From assembly GCA_014904845.1 (NCBI GenBank), contig MU119273.1, forward strand, positions 71,743 through 135,742: a stretch of DNA of 64,000 nucleotides. The letters are read 5' to 3'. The notes under the pieces are model-generated. The model was not told the DNA's origin and did not search any database. It saw only the letters and a list, made by a program, of their open reading frames with translations. The position numbers and the translations under genes were made by a program. Within the stretch, counting starts at the first letter, position 1. Each line of letters starts with the position of its first letter. Source of the DNA: Acephala macrosclerotiorum (lineage: Eukaryota; Ascomycota; Leotiomycetes; Helotiales; Mollisiaceae). Shown in pieces: positions 13,301 to 24,911 of this stretch.

Positions 13301-14335
13301 TTTCCAGCTCCATCAGTTCCGTCTGTCTTGCAAACGATATTTGTAGGGTCGCTGAAGCCCGTGGTTGTATTTGATGAACCACTTGTGATGTTGGCGCTAG
13401 AGATATTGATGATCTGCTGGTCTGGAAGGCTAGGACCAGTAGCATTTCCAAGACCAGTAAATGATCCGCCAAAGATAATATGGCCGTTCGAGGCTTTGGT
13501 GATGGATGTGACCGGTCCATTAAAACCTGCAAATGGCAAGTTCGTCCAACCAGCTGTGCCAACCCACGCAATCGCATTAGTCGAATTAGCTCCCTTGAAA
13601 CTTCCTCCAACGTAGACCGTGTTGGTAGATTCGTCGCAAAGTAAAGCGGAGACTTGTCCAGATAATCCAGTGAGTGGTGTGATCGCGGACGTGTTGGGAT
13701 TGAACAACGCAGCTCCTGGTGATTCCATTCCTCCTAAACTCGTGAAATTTCCTCCCACGACAACTCCGGCCATTTGACCATTTGACATTACAAACGAACA
13801 CATCGCTTGGATCCCAGCATCCGCCGCTGCCAGATTCGCGAAGCCTCCATTGGGAAATCGTGAAAGGCTAAAGAGTAATGTCAGCAAAATTCTGTGGCAC
13901 GTTTAAAGCAGAGCTGCATGCCCTGGGAGCATGGCCATTTGCGCTACTCTATAGCTGCAGATTTAGGGAAAGGGAGAAACATGGAGGAGTTGATCTGTTT
14001 GCAACGTACACAGATTGGCTGCCATTTGTGCTGAATCCTGCTTCGCTTTGACCCTCGAACTGATATAAAGAGATGCCACTGAAATCGCCAACCAGCGCGG
14101 TACTGCCCAACTTCGAGGTATCTAGATTTGCGCTAGGTATTGGATTGAAGGTGATGGCGTGTGATATTGGTGCGAAAGATGTCAATAAGATACCGACTCG
14201 AATTAATGGCGGGAGATCGAAGGCGGGAGATCTTAGCCATGATGAGACCTTCATTGCTCGTCGCTGGAGCGCAGGGAGCGCTGCGATACAATTGTCGGGA
14301 AGGGGGTTTGGAAGCTTAGCAGACCAATCCTTCAC
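10372..14335 (-). CDS. rax2: RAX2-like cortical polarity marker protein
   Basis: Large single-pass surface protein of the Rax2 family, which marks sites of polarised growth (bud site or hyphal tip) in yeasts and filamentous fungi. Exon 1 is 14010-14335 and exon 2 is 10372-13867, separated by a GTACGT...TTTAG intron that keeps phase. The N-terminus has a hydrophobic signal ending near ISHA; an internal ATG at 14254 is an alternative start. The body has many beta-propeller-like repeats of the pattern VGG-x-F (for example VYVGGSF, LYVGGKF, VYVGGSF) and many N-x-S/T glycosylation sites. Near the C-terminus is one membrane helix (GFIVLIGLAIALGIIFLMVV) and a short basic cytoplasmic tail. A GTATGT...CAACAG stretch at 10617-10664 may be a 48-nt in-frame intron. 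Length is about 1257-1273 residues, normal for the family. Confidence 0.9.
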
Positions 14336-17300
14336 TTCCGTTGATAGGCATCGAGACGCGACCCTATTCCATCAGAAGTGACCCGAATTGATATCCCGTC
14401 CGCCAATTGCAATTTCTCGCAGTAAGTCGTTCGAATATGTCGCGTTGTCGGTGGTAGTCGAAGGAGGGAGGTTTGTTTGCCGCTGCAGATTTGAGATCGA
14501 AGGCGTCCTTCGCTAGATTAGATCCAAGCCACGGACTAATCTTGACGATCAACCTGGAGACCTCGGAAACTTTGCAGAATGAGAAGTGAAGAGTATTATC
14601 GAGAGCCTAGAAACCTCGTGATGGCAACGAAAAGAAAAGGGTGCGGCGTGCTCAGACCGGATCCTTGAATCCTTCTGTGATGTGTGTGAATGTGGGTGGT
14701 CGGTGGCCGGGCGGTCCAAGAGTCGGCGGCGTCGTCTGAAGTCGAGGTTGTGGTGCTTCGGGGTGTGAATAATAGGAATGCCGGACCGATGGTGACTGTC
14801 TCTGTTAAAGGAACGTGTTTGAACTGTATGATTCTTGTAAAGAGCGTCGCTCTATTGTTTTCCCATACACGTCAGGTATTGCATCAAAGGTAGGGGTATA
14901 GGGGTAGGGCATATGAGAGTCCGCTATGCATGACGTGGATGACTGACCGAGTAATAAACACGAGTATTGAAGGAGTGACTGTTTGTTGACTTGTTTGTCC
15001 GTGATTATCGACGACACTGGACTCCTCTGTCTGCACAAAGAATATTGAAGATGGCTGGAAATCGTGTAATGTCGCTCAGCGTAGCAGTGCCCACTTCGTT
15101 TCGGCCAAAATACACCAGATGATTTTTCCTCCGATCGCGACTGCCAACGCCTGCACGCACGCACCACAGCAAGAACAGTTCACCAGTGTCAAGTCTTGGC
15201 CAGCTCCTGAAAATAGACAAACGGGTGTTCTAGTTCACGTATCGAACGTATCAATCATATCATCCATCGCATTCATGTCTACGGAGGTGTTTGGAACATT
15301 CAGTGGAATGCCTGATGGTTACCCTGGTATCTGCGAGTATTTGACATTGAGAATTTGCCAAGTTGGCCAATCACACCATGAAGATCACAGCCGAATCTCA
15401 AACGGCGATCTTACTTCTCCCGCTTAACTCCTGGTTTTCCCCTGGACGACCAGAACCTACCAAAATGTTGGAGAGCACGAGCATGAGGTCTTGCACAGCG
15501 TATTGTCACGTGTAGGAGCATTCCGGGAGGGCTTCTTGCTCCAGGCCCGTGTCAGTTTGGGAGGTCAGAGCTCTGTGTCCTGCTATTCTGTGTCATGATG
15601 ATCTGCTTGATACCCCTCTGGTGACACAAGGCGGCTGGAGATAGACGAGACGAGGCTCGACATGTGAATCATATGAGAAGGTTATTAAGACCTTACTGAA
15701 ATACTATATCTGGAGTCGAGGATGAGAAGCAACCGCTCTGCTCAAACTTTGGTGCGAAGTGCCATACGGAAAGCCTTTCGTAGATATCACAGGACAGAAG
15801 TCAAAAGAGTTGGTCAATCTTATTTCTGGTCAGACTAGCAGACTCTCATGAATCATTTTTTGTTTTGTTTATGTACTTCTCTTTTTTTTGTTCAAGCGAG
15901 CGAGGTCATTGATTGTTGTGCTATTGTATCTTGAATTTTGTGAAATTCTGGCTTGAAAGAATGCCACGCTTTTTCCTCCCTTATGCTCTATTTCTCCTGA
16001 GAAGACCATTCATAAAGGTTACACCCAAGCCCAGGCATGGTGAAAGATGTAGGACTGTCATGTCGAGGTTATGACCTTCTTTAACTCTCGAGGCACTCGT
16101 GATCACCAGTTTTCAGAGATCACCTTCCACGCCATACATATCCTTGATGTTGAGAGCAATTTTCTTTTTGGCGATCCAGACAGATTGGGAAATGTACACG
16201 ATTCTAAACAAACTTCCAATCAAAGTCAGGCGTCACCGTTTCGAAGTTTGGTTCAAAGTTCGCGTGGTGTTACTGGTTCCTGACCGGGTATCTTCCTACA
16301 CTTTGGGCCGCTGGACATTGGTACACTAAGGCCCATTCCATGGTAAGCGCACCAAAAGATCTCGAAACGTTGTTCTGGCATTATATGGTTTTTTGTTCTT
16401 ACTACAAGTCGTATGGCTCGGATCTTTGCAGACAAATCCGATGTTTTGTTGCATGCTGTCACATCTGGATGTTCCACCCAAAGCTCATATATCGATGGTT
16501 CTATCGAATTTTGTTTGCAATTCGACTGAATACCCAACTGAAATTCCGACACTGTCATCATACGCTGGCTTGATATATGGTTGCTGGAGTATTTCGTTCC
16601 AATTCTTCGAACATCCAGCCCAATTTCCGACATTCAGAGCCGTTTCGTTGCATTTCGACAAGATGTCCAGGGTCCTTTCCTTGAGGAAGCCACCTGTAGG
16701 TTTTGTGCCCCTATAGTCATACTTGAATGGTTCACTCAGGCTTCACTTTCGGAATTGATGGACTTCTTGTGCATCGAAGAGATCTCCTCATAGGATTCTT
16801 CGTTCGCTCTGCTTGATAAAAGTCATAACCGCTCCCTCCTAAGTTGGAACTTATCTCATCACGTGGTGCTTCTCATAAAGCCTTTGTACTTGTCGTCATT
16901 AGATGGCCCCCACAGAACATTCAAGACTCCTCAAAGCTTCTTGCATAAATTCCATTGCCGCATCACAGCTAATCACCTGAAGCTCAGGCGCTGGCTGAAG
17001 GGCGTTCCTCCTAGCAGGCCAAGGCGGTGGATACTTCAGGGTTGAAAAATTGGTAGAGGCTGGACGTTGAATGGCTTATGGTCAAGTGGAAACAGAGTAA
17101 GCAGCGAGAAGGTAGCTGGTTAAGATTCGGATACGTATAAACTTAAAGGAAATGCTGGAGCAGACAACAAAATACACACGATCGAATTCACGAGCGCAAT
17201 GCCGACGGAGCTTACACAGACATCCGGAGTTTCAAAGTCAAGACAGAACTTCTTAGCAGCCGACCGATTATCAGAAGACAGAAGAGAAACACTCGTAACT

Positions 17301-17403
17301 CCATATAAGAGTGTACCCTTACCATAATAACACAGCAAATGCAGATTTGGGTCATTCTCTTCCTTAGACATATCGGCCTCTCATGCTCTACCTGAGCAGG
17401 TGT
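14336..17403. other. 3-kb interval without a supported gene
   Basis: The first 300-400 bases are the probable promoter and 5' leader of RAX2. The end next to 17403 is the 3' trailer of LCL3, where a short frame (17120-17371, minus) looks non-coding. Frames at 16253-16633 (minus) and 16393-16716 (plus) overlap each other and show no domain. Nothing else was recognised. Confidence 0.45.
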
Positions 17404-18238
17404 TCATTTTTGTTCAGTGAGAGCTGCAGTTCTCTTCTTGTAGTCCATCGGGCTCTCATAGTCCTGCATCTTCCCAGACCACATGCCCAGCTTTTTCCGC
17501 TTGGCCACTTGCTCTGCCTTCCTATAATCTTCCTCAAAGTCTCCAAACTCGGCACCCATCTTGGCTTCGTATATTGTGGCCAGTCCTTTCTTGAGCATTT
17601 CCTTTCCTACATCCTTCCGAAATAGAAACCTCCTTACAAACACCGTCGCAACAATCCGTGAATATTGGTCTTGCTTGTAGATATAGGCCCTTATTCGCCG
17701 ATTTAGAATATAGCTCTTCAGCCAAGCCAATGCTTCCGCCGAATGCGGTTGTGCAATCTTGCCAAAGTGTGCACCTTCTGGGGCGTCGATTCCAGCTAGT
17801 CGAATGTGTATCTGCTAACAATAAGCCTCAATCCTCTCAATTAAAATCTGCATATATTACCGTATTATTCTTCAAATCCGCCTTCTTCTCAGGGATCCTC
17901 CTCCATGGCAACCAACCCCAACCAGCTAACCTTCCCCCAGGCTGATGGTACAAATGAAAATTATCCGCATCCCCCACCCGCGTCACCGTCCCAAACAAAC
18001 TCCTCTTCCTAAAGAATTTCGGCTTGATATGGGCTGCTTCGGGTATCCGCCGCAGATATGTACGATATAGTCGTGCAGATGCCAAGATTGTGGTGGTGAG
18101 GAGGATTGTTGGAATTATCGTCCGCGGATCGGTGTAATGGGACCAATCGGTGGCATTGAGGTTGTCCGTCCACGACACGGGTTTCTTTTTATCATCTCTG
18201 TCCCTTGAGGATTCTGTGGACCATGGTGGCCATCGCAT
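17404..18238 (-). CDS. lcl3: LCL3-type staphylococcal-nuclease-like endonuclease
   Basis: 261-residue membrane-anchored member of the fungal LCL3 family (thermonuclease/SNase fold). Exons 17861-18238 and 17811-17404; the 49-nt intron (GTAATA...TTAGCAG) sits between NNT and IHIRLAG. One membrane helix lies at about residues 40-57 ([18 protein letters not shown]). The SNase core follows: [27 protein letters not shown], a [11 protein letters not shown] segment, and [17 protein letters not shown]. These match the nuclease fold in order, including the Asp of the first strand and the Arg/Asp of the RLAGIDAPE motif. Yeast Lcl3 is linked to mitochondria; that location is not proven by this sequence. 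The gene runs in the same direction as OGG1, whose stop lies 252 bases upstream of this start. Confidence 0.93.
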
Positions 18239-18490
18239 TGTGGTGTGAGGTATGAAGAAAACGTGGGGAAGCTTGCTTGAGATATCTCGCTTGATGCTCC
18301 GAAAAGTCAGGGATCAAAGAAGCCGGGGGCGACTTCAGACTATTTCGGGCACGAGTATTTTGCAAATTTGAGAAGGGAGTCGAATGGTAGCATTGGATGA
18401 TGATAAGATAGAGATTATGTGCTGGATTATTTACTTTATTCCTGCTTCTATGGTATTTCTACAATAACACTTCATCATGGGCTGTACATC

Positions 18491-19806
18491 TTAAAGCCTC
18501 CTTCGCTTTGCTCTTGAAGACCTTGAAGTTTCTGTGATGATGGCAAATTTCTCATCATCCAGCTCTTCCTTGATTTCCTCCTTAATATACTGGCGTTTCA
18601 CCACGACTTTTGACTCCAAGATGGTACCATCTTCCTGCTTGATTTTCACCTCATCGACGTCCATCTCGACTTTAGTTGTAAGCCGTTCTGAGAAGGTCTT
18701 CAAGTCCGCTGCAAACAAAACCGAATGAGCCCAACCTGCTTCCTTGCCCCAGAGTTGTCTGAAATGATCGCCGACCGCATCATAGGTAGCTTTGGTGAGA
18801 CTCTTGTTCTTTCCCTTCCCGAACTTGTAGTCTCTCTGAGCAATCTGCCACACATGAGTGTCAACAGGTACAGATTCTCCCCAACCAAGACCCATCAAGC
18901 AGACACAATCGGCAACCTTCGGCCCAACACCCTGAAGTTGAAGTAACTCTTCATGAGCTTTGCGATAACCTTCGCGGCCTCCTTCTGGCAGGGGTTTCGA
19001 ATCTGGATTCGGATCGTATGGCTCGGTGTTGCATAAGCTTTGAAGCCAGCCTTCTGGCTTCTCTTTAGCGATTATCTTTGCTGTCTTTGCAATATATCTT
19101 GCCCGATATCCGAACCCAAGTTCTCTAAGATGTGACTCGACTCCTGGTCCTGTGAGAGATTCTGGTGTTGGGAAATCATGGAATGTCTGGTCATCAATAT
19201 GACCTATAAGCGGTCCATAATGTAGGCATAGATTATTGACCTAGGGAGTACGTTAACAATGGAAGCCATGAAACTCGTAGAACCTCATACCATTTGTGAT
19301 ATTCTTATGATATTATTATTACTGCTACATATGAAGCTAACCAAAGCTTCCCAAGCATCTTGCTTAAGAATGCGAACTCCGGTAAACTTAGGAGCCCTCT
19401 TCTTGAAATTCGAGTCCACTGAAGACCATTGCTCATACAAAGCAGTCAAGTCGGGTGTGAGGTTGAGGTAATGCTTCAACAATGCTTCTGTTTCCTCGTC
19501 TTCGGGTTCAACAGCAGATGATCTCGCAGATGAGGGTGGGCTAGGTGGATAAGAGAATCCCGGTCTCGTGGTCCGATAATGCAGGTGTGTAGAGTCTTGT
19601 TTTAAAGACAGTATTCGACCATGAAGGGCGCAAGTCCTGTTGAGCAATTAACCCCTATTCAAGAACCGAGGTCTTTGGGCTCACCATTCATCGTCTCTAA
19701 GCTTTTTCCACCTGAACGATTGACCGCAGCGTAAAGTCGTGTCTATGCAGAGTTCTGCGAGACTTACAGGAAGCTTGCGCCATTCTGAGACACGCAGATT
19801 CGCCAT
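18491..19806 (-). CDS. ogg1: 8-oxoguanine DNA glycosylase/lyase OGG1
   Basis: 405-residue bifunctional base-excision repair enzyme that removes 8-oxoguanine and cleaves the abasic strand. Exons 19685-19806, 19291-19636 and 18491-19240 with introns of 48 and 50 nt, all phases consistent. The N-terminal OGG domain has CGQSFRWKK; the HhH-GPD core has SFICSSNNNIIRISQMV, a helix-hairpin-helix LQGVGPKVADC with the expected catalytic Lys at 264, and VPVDTHVW with Asp at 283. The 19-residue Lys-Asp spacing equals that of human OGG1 (K249/D268). The C-terminal extension is long, acidic and then Arg/Lys-rich (ending SRAKRRRL), which could be a nuclear localisation signal. It is divergent from the U2AF gene, with 207 bases between start codons. 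Confidence 0.95.
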
Positions 19807-20013
19807 GATAGTTGAAGAATTGGAGATTCTCGTTCCAGAGCGGCGCGTCCTTGAAGGAGCCTCGCCGCGACAAGGATCTTTAGCGTGGATTTTTGAAAGC
19901 TACTTCGGGACCTCCAAAAAATTAGGCTCAGCAAAAGCCTTGCAACAACTCATTCGCCTTCGTGTGTCAGCCAGACAAATATAATCGGTTGATATTTAAT
20001 CGCAATCGTCAAC
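19807..20013. promoter_or_regulatory. Divergent promoter region of OGG1 and U2AF large subunit
   Basis: 207 bases separate the two start codons, so both promoters and leaders must share this interval (or extend into the opposite gene). No TATA element or known factor site stood out by eye. The regulatory role is inferred from gene arrangement only. Confidence 0.5.
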
Positions 20014-21972
20014 ATGAACGGCGACAGCTACTCATCAAGAGGCATGGCACCTTCATCGTCTTCAGCAAATGCTAAACAGCAAGGTGGAGCTACTACTGAC
20101 AAGAAAGCATCAACAGATTCTGGTCGCCATGGGTCATCTAGAGATTATCCTGTAAGTTCAACCAATGTTTGTGTATTCCACTAAAGACTGACGATGATAG
20201 CGCGATGATCGTCGCGACAGAGGCGATCGCGATAGAAGGCGCTCAAGATCTCCTGGACATCGAGGCTCAAGGCCATCCCGTCGCGAAGGCGACGTAGACT
20301 CCTATTCCAGCAGCCGCGATTACAGAGAGCGAGAACGAGAAGACCGATATTCTGGCAGAGATCGAAGAGGCGGCGGGGATAGGGAATGGGACCGAGACCG
20401 TGGATCAAGGCGCGATGCCCGACGAGACGACGACAGACCACCTAGGAGAGATAGAGACCTATTCGATGACAGAAGAGGCGGCGGCGGAGGACGTCGAGGC
20501 GGCAGAGGTGGTGGTGACAGAGATAGAGGCGATCGCAACGACCGCGACGAATTTGCAGCACAACGCGGGAAGAGCCCAACTCCTCCACCCAAGAAGAAGG
20601 AACCGACACCAGATTTGACAGATATTGTCCCTATCTTGGAGCGCAAGAGACGTTTGACTCAATGGGACATCAAGCCACCCGGATATGAGAATGTTACAGC
20701 AGAGCAGGCAAAGCTTTCCGGAATGTTCCCACTTCCTGGTGCTCCTAGACAGCAACCCATGGATCCAAGCAAATTGCAAGCTTTCATGGCGCAACCCAGT
20801 GGCTCAGTCACCAATGCGGCTCTTAAACCATCTAACTCTCGACAAGCCAAGCGTCTCCTCGTTCACAACCTCCCTGCATCGGTAAATGAGGAGTCGATAG
20901 TCAATTTCTTCAACCTGCAGTTGAATGGCCTGAACGTAACTGAAGGTTCTGACCCATGTATCACAGCACAGGTCTCGAAAGATCACTCATTTGCCTTACT
21001 CGAATTCAAGCAACCTTCGGATGCGACTATGGCTCTTGCTTTGGAGGGCATTACTATGGAGGATGAGCACATGAATGGCAAAGCAAATGGCGACACCAAG
21101 GGGCTTTCAATTCGTCGTCCAAAGGATTACATTGTTCCTGCAGTCACTGATGAAACCCCGTATGAGCCTGGAGTTGTTTCGAACGTGGTTGTTGATACTC
21201 AAAACAAGATCTGCATTTCTAACATTCCTCTTTACCTTACCGACGAGCAGGTCACTGAACTCCTAGTTTCATTTGGAGAATTGAAGGCTTTTGTTTTGGT
21301 CAAGGACAATGGCACTGATGAATCTCGTGTAAGTTTTCTTTCCATTACTCAAAGTTCACCACTGATCAATGATAGGGCATTGCCTTCTGCGAATACTCAG
21401 ACCCTGTGGCTACTGATATCGCTGTCGAGGGTCTCAATGGTATGGAGCTTGGAGACAAACATTTGAAGGTGCAGCGGGCAAGTATTGGCCACACTCAAGT
21501 CTCAGGCCTTGAAATGGGCGTCAACGCCATGTCCATGCTTGCTGGCACTACCTCACAGGGGCTCGAGGACGGCAGAGTACTTCAATTGCTCAACATGGTC
21601 ACGGCTGAGGAACTTATCGACAATGATGATTACGAAGGCATGTTGATCTGGTCATTGAACTAACCGTATCCGCTGACAAGGTTGCCCAGAAATCTGCGAA
21701 GACGTAAAGGAAGAATGCGAAAAGTACGGTCGAGTTCTGGACATGAAGGTACCAAGACCTAGCGGTGGCAGCAGACAGTCCAACGGCGTTGGAAAGATTT
21801 TCGTCAAATTCGATACTCCCGAATCCGCAGGTAAAGCCCTTCGCGCCCTTGCAGGAAGAAAGTTCGCGGATCGTACTGTGGTAACAACATATTTCTCCGA
21901 GGTAAGCATCAATTCCCCTCGTGAACATGTCACTGACAAACCCAGGAAAATTTCGAAGTGTCTGCTTGGTAA
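20014..21972 (+). CDS. U2AF2: Splicing factor U2AF large subunit (U2AF65-like)
   Basis: 588-residue nuclear splicing factor that reads the polypyrimidine tract at 3' splice sites. Exons 20014-20151, 20201-21328, 21376-21637, 21690-21901 and 21946-21972. An RS/RGG-rich N-terminus is followed by a KRRLTQWDIKPPGYE segment with the Trp that in animals docks the small subunit, then RRM1 (from about residue 263), RRM2 (from about 382) and a C-terminal UHM-type RRM with GRKFADR (the R-x-F signature). The protein ends in Trp, as in other U2AF65 proteins. Intron 3 (21638-21689) begins AAG|GCATGT, a GC-AG intron; no GT donor gives the conserved YEEICEDV junction. The last exon is only 27 bases long. 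Confidence 0.95.
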
Positions 21973-23044
21973 TCTCCTTTGCCCACGTCGACATTCTCAA
22001 TAAATTTGAAACTGAGATAAACACTGGTTTCTTAAGCTTGATTAACAAAGCAGGTCTCTCACATGTTTCAGGTCCTCAAACCCTCTCTGTACTTTTAGTA
22101 TTGCCAATTGGCTCACATACGGCGTAAAATCGAAAAGCAGTCCTTTAAGTCTAACCAAGCATGCTTCCGCAACATTTCTCATTCTCGTACTAACCAATGG
22201 AGCGTGGGGAAGAATTAGTTTCTCATGCTTCAAGATATGCTGAAGCTTGCCCATTTTGCATTAAAAGCCTCCTGATGCATTTCACTGCCTCTTGATTCCA
22301 AATGAGAAATTCAGTAGTGATATCTGTGATCAACTTTGACAAGTTTTGAATTTTTCAGAATTAATTACTGTAGTGTTCTGAAGCTGATAATGTGGATGTC
22401 TAAATCACCATCTGAACACCACCCTCTTACCCGTGCTCCCTCTAACCTACATGACCTGGCATCATGAATGACATCTCCTTCATTGATGAGTATGTGCCTA
22501 CACTTTGAGATATTAGTCGTGGTTCCCCTGACACAATAGAAAAAGTGTTGTCAAAGATTGTATCGAGAATATTATCAGAAGTCCGATTGAGTTCATCGTC
22601 TCTCCCGCAGGAGATCCTAAAACAAGAGGTACCAGAAAAAGTAAAAATAGAGTATCATCATTTGAAGTCTCGAAAGCATAAGGCATTAAGGAGTGGGAAT
22701 ACTCACGATAAATTTCCTGGTCACGAGCTACCCCTAGTCAATCGAATGCGATTTGAGACACAAGCTACGATCATCCATTCTCCGGGCGCAAACCGGCATG
22801 GATTGCTGAGCTCGAAAAGGGGATCGAATCATAAAATCTGTGACAGTCGAGAAGAGGAAGTTTGAGCTCGAGATTTTTTATCGGGGTTGACGCAAGGCGA
22901 TCCCTAATTTAGATTAGCGTTGGTGCTATTCTGCAAGCGAGACGCACTTTTGAATATTCGCGAGAACTTCATCGCTAGAGAGAAAATCCAACGCCAACTC
23001 GACTTCCACGAAAATCGACAACCTCTCAGTCAATTATCGTCAAG
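21973..23044. other. Intergenic region between U2AF and ribosomal protein S13
   Basis: Contains the U2AF 3' trailer and the S13 promoter. Short frames (22042-22254 minus, 22545-22865 plus) carry no domain. A CCCTAAT hexamer-like motif near 22900, similar to telobox elements found upstream of some ribosomal protein genes, is seen about 140 bases before the S13 start, but one short match is weak evidence. Confidence 0.45.
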
Positions 23045-23768
23045 ATGGGCCGTCTTCACTCCAACGGAAAGGGCATATCTGCTTCCGCCATCCCATACTC
23101 CCGCACTCCTCCTGCGTGGCTCAAGACCACCCCCGAGCAGGTCGTCGACCAAATTTGCAAGCTCGCAAAGAAGGGTGCTACTCCATCGCAAATTGGTGTT
23201 GTCCTCCGTGACTCCCACGGTATCGCCCAAGTCAAGGTCGTTACTGGTATGTCTCTTCGATCTTGCACAATACGTAATTGTGTTGAAGCCGAAAAATGCT
23301 AATCTGCCACAGGTAACAAGATTCTCCGAATCCTCAAGTCCAATGGTACGATTACAACTCCACAATCTACATCATTGTGTCAAACCACGATGCTTGCAAT
23401 CTGCAATATATAATGCCCCCGCTTGGTCTCTGACTGACGGAGTGAAATTCGAAATGAACACTACTACCGTCACAATTCACCAACTGACTTTCCCCCCAGG
23501 CCTCGCCCCAGAGATCCCAGAGGACCTGTACATGTTGATCAAGAAGGTGAGAATTATCTATCTATTTTACCAAGTACGTTGCTGACCTCTCCAGGCCGTC
23601 GCTGTCCGCAAGCATCTCGAGCGCAACCGAAAGGACAAGGACTCTAAGTTCCGTCTCATTCTCATCGAGTCCCGTATCCACCGTCTGTCCCGTTACTACA
23701 AGACCGTCGGTGTCCTCCCACCAACCTGGAGATACGAGAGTGCCACTGCCAGCACCATGGTCGCATAG
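23045..23768 (+). CDS. rps13: 40S ribosomal protein S13 (uS15)
   Basis: Exactly 151 residues, the usual length of eukaryotic S13. Exons 23045-23246, 23313-23345, 23500-23546 and 23595-23768; introns of 66, 154 and 48 nt, all GT-AG with consistent phase. The protein starts [20 protein letters not shown] and contains the family's [30 protein letters not shown] helix region (junctions restored by splicing) and a C-terminus rich in basic residues with [17 protein letters not shown]. It is part of the small ribosomal subunit near helix 22 of 18S rRNA. The 33-base second exon is easy to miss. Intron 2 was inspected for a box C/D snoRNA because the animal gene hosts one; no convincing pair of boxes was found. 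Confidence 0.97.
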
Positions 23769-24104
23769 ATGGAGATACTAGCCACGATTACTTTGGCATG
23801 GAGTTGGGGTGTCGACAATTTGCATTGAATGCTGATCTGCTTTGGTGGACTTGACGGTAGCATGGAAACTGCATGAAACAACCAGATCTCGAACACACTC
23901 CAGACCTTTGCGCCAAGTCTTCAATATTCCCATATCCTGCTCGAATGTGCTGTGATGTTCAAATGTCTCCAAATATGCGCCAGAACTTTTCCCATGCTTG
24001 CTAAAACGTGCTTACGCCAACTCAAATGGTATGAAGTGACCACTTTCTGATTTCCAGCCGCCATCACTATTCCTACAGAAAATACGAAACCCTAAAATGA
24101 CCCC
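23769..24104. other. Convergent 3' region between S13 and SDC1
   Basis: 336 bases between two stop codons on opposite strands. It should hold both 3' trailers. No frame, repeat or hairpin of note was seen. Confidence 0.5.
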
Positions 24105-24734
24105 TCATGTGCCCTCCAACTCTCGAGATCTCTGCAGAAGATATTCACCTAACATGCGCAATGGATCTTTTGGCCTATATATCTGTTAGCGCTACAATGT
24201 CTTATCTGCACCTGGACTTATAAGAGATTCCTCAATGTCCAAAACCAGTACTCACTTTTCCTTTGCGACAAGCTTCATTCCATCCATCAGAGGGCCTGTC
24301 ACCTTACTGTTGATGTATTGTCTCGTAGGCGCACCATTGAGAGGGGAGTCCTTAGGTATCGTGGAAGCTGGTTCTGGGTGCTGGGAGGTAGCTCTGGAAG
24401 TAACATCGTTGCCATTCGTTCTTGATGGAGTGCCCATCCGCCCAGGAAGAGGACTGGGAGCGTTTGCTTCTACCTTGGGGAACACTGCAGGCGACTGCGG
24501 GCTCGTTAGCTTCCAATTCTACAAGTAGATTGTATTGCGACTCACAGCGACTTCAGCAGGAGTACTGTCTGCCATTACCACGTCGTTGCTTTGCTCTGCG
24601 ACTGGCGCAGAGGGAGGTGTATCGGATTGCTGCTGCATTGCGATCTGGTATGCGTGTGCCGGGGCGCTGAGGCTGGAAGATGTGGATGTTTGGTCTTGTG
24701 CGATCGCATCGCTGGGGGTATTTGGTTGGGACAT
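24105..24734 (-). CDS. sdc1: SDC1/DPY30-like subunit of the COMPASS histone methyltransferase
   Basis: 165-residue protein. Exons 24546-24734, 24256-24494 and 24105-24174; introns of 51 and 81 nt, both GTGAGT donors, phases consistent. The N-terminal two thirds are low-complexity (Ser/Thr/Pro/Gln-rich). The C-terminus carries the Dpy-30 motif: PTRQYINSKVTGPLMDGMK, then after splicing AKEKPKDPLRMLGEYLLQRS, which forms the paired-helix dimer that binds Bre2/ASH2 in COMPASS, the H3K4 methyltransferase complex in the nucleus. The conserved motif spans the second intron, which confirms the splice choice. The start at 24734 is preferred over an upstream in-frame ATG because the extra residues would be hydrophobic and unlike the family. 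The gene is divergent from FAN1. Confidence 0.9.
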
Positions 24735-24911
24735 GACGATCTGGGCTGCGGAATTGATCGAGAAAGGAAGGAATAGAAATGAGAATGACACGTAGTCTCG
24801 TGACCAGGCGCGTATCAATAGGCACCAACGCGCCGTTTAATTTGAAGAGCTTTTCATCCTCAAAGTCCAAGACATTCCGAAGTTTTTTATGTTCTATTCC
24901 GATAATGCATT
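24735..24911. promoter_or_regulatory. Divergent promoter region of SDC1 and FAN1
   Basis: Only 177 bases lie between the two start codons. GC-rich motifs such as GGCGCGT and ACGCGCC are visible but none is an exact ACGCGT box. The role is inferred from gene layout. Confidence 0.5.

Noticed and set aside
11654..13801. Several frames on both strands inside RAX2
   Set aside because: They are other-frame readings of the long RAX2 coding sequence.
23346..23499. Possible snoRNA in the second S13 intron
   Set aside because: No convincing box C and box D pair with flanking stem, although the animal gene hosts a snoRNA.
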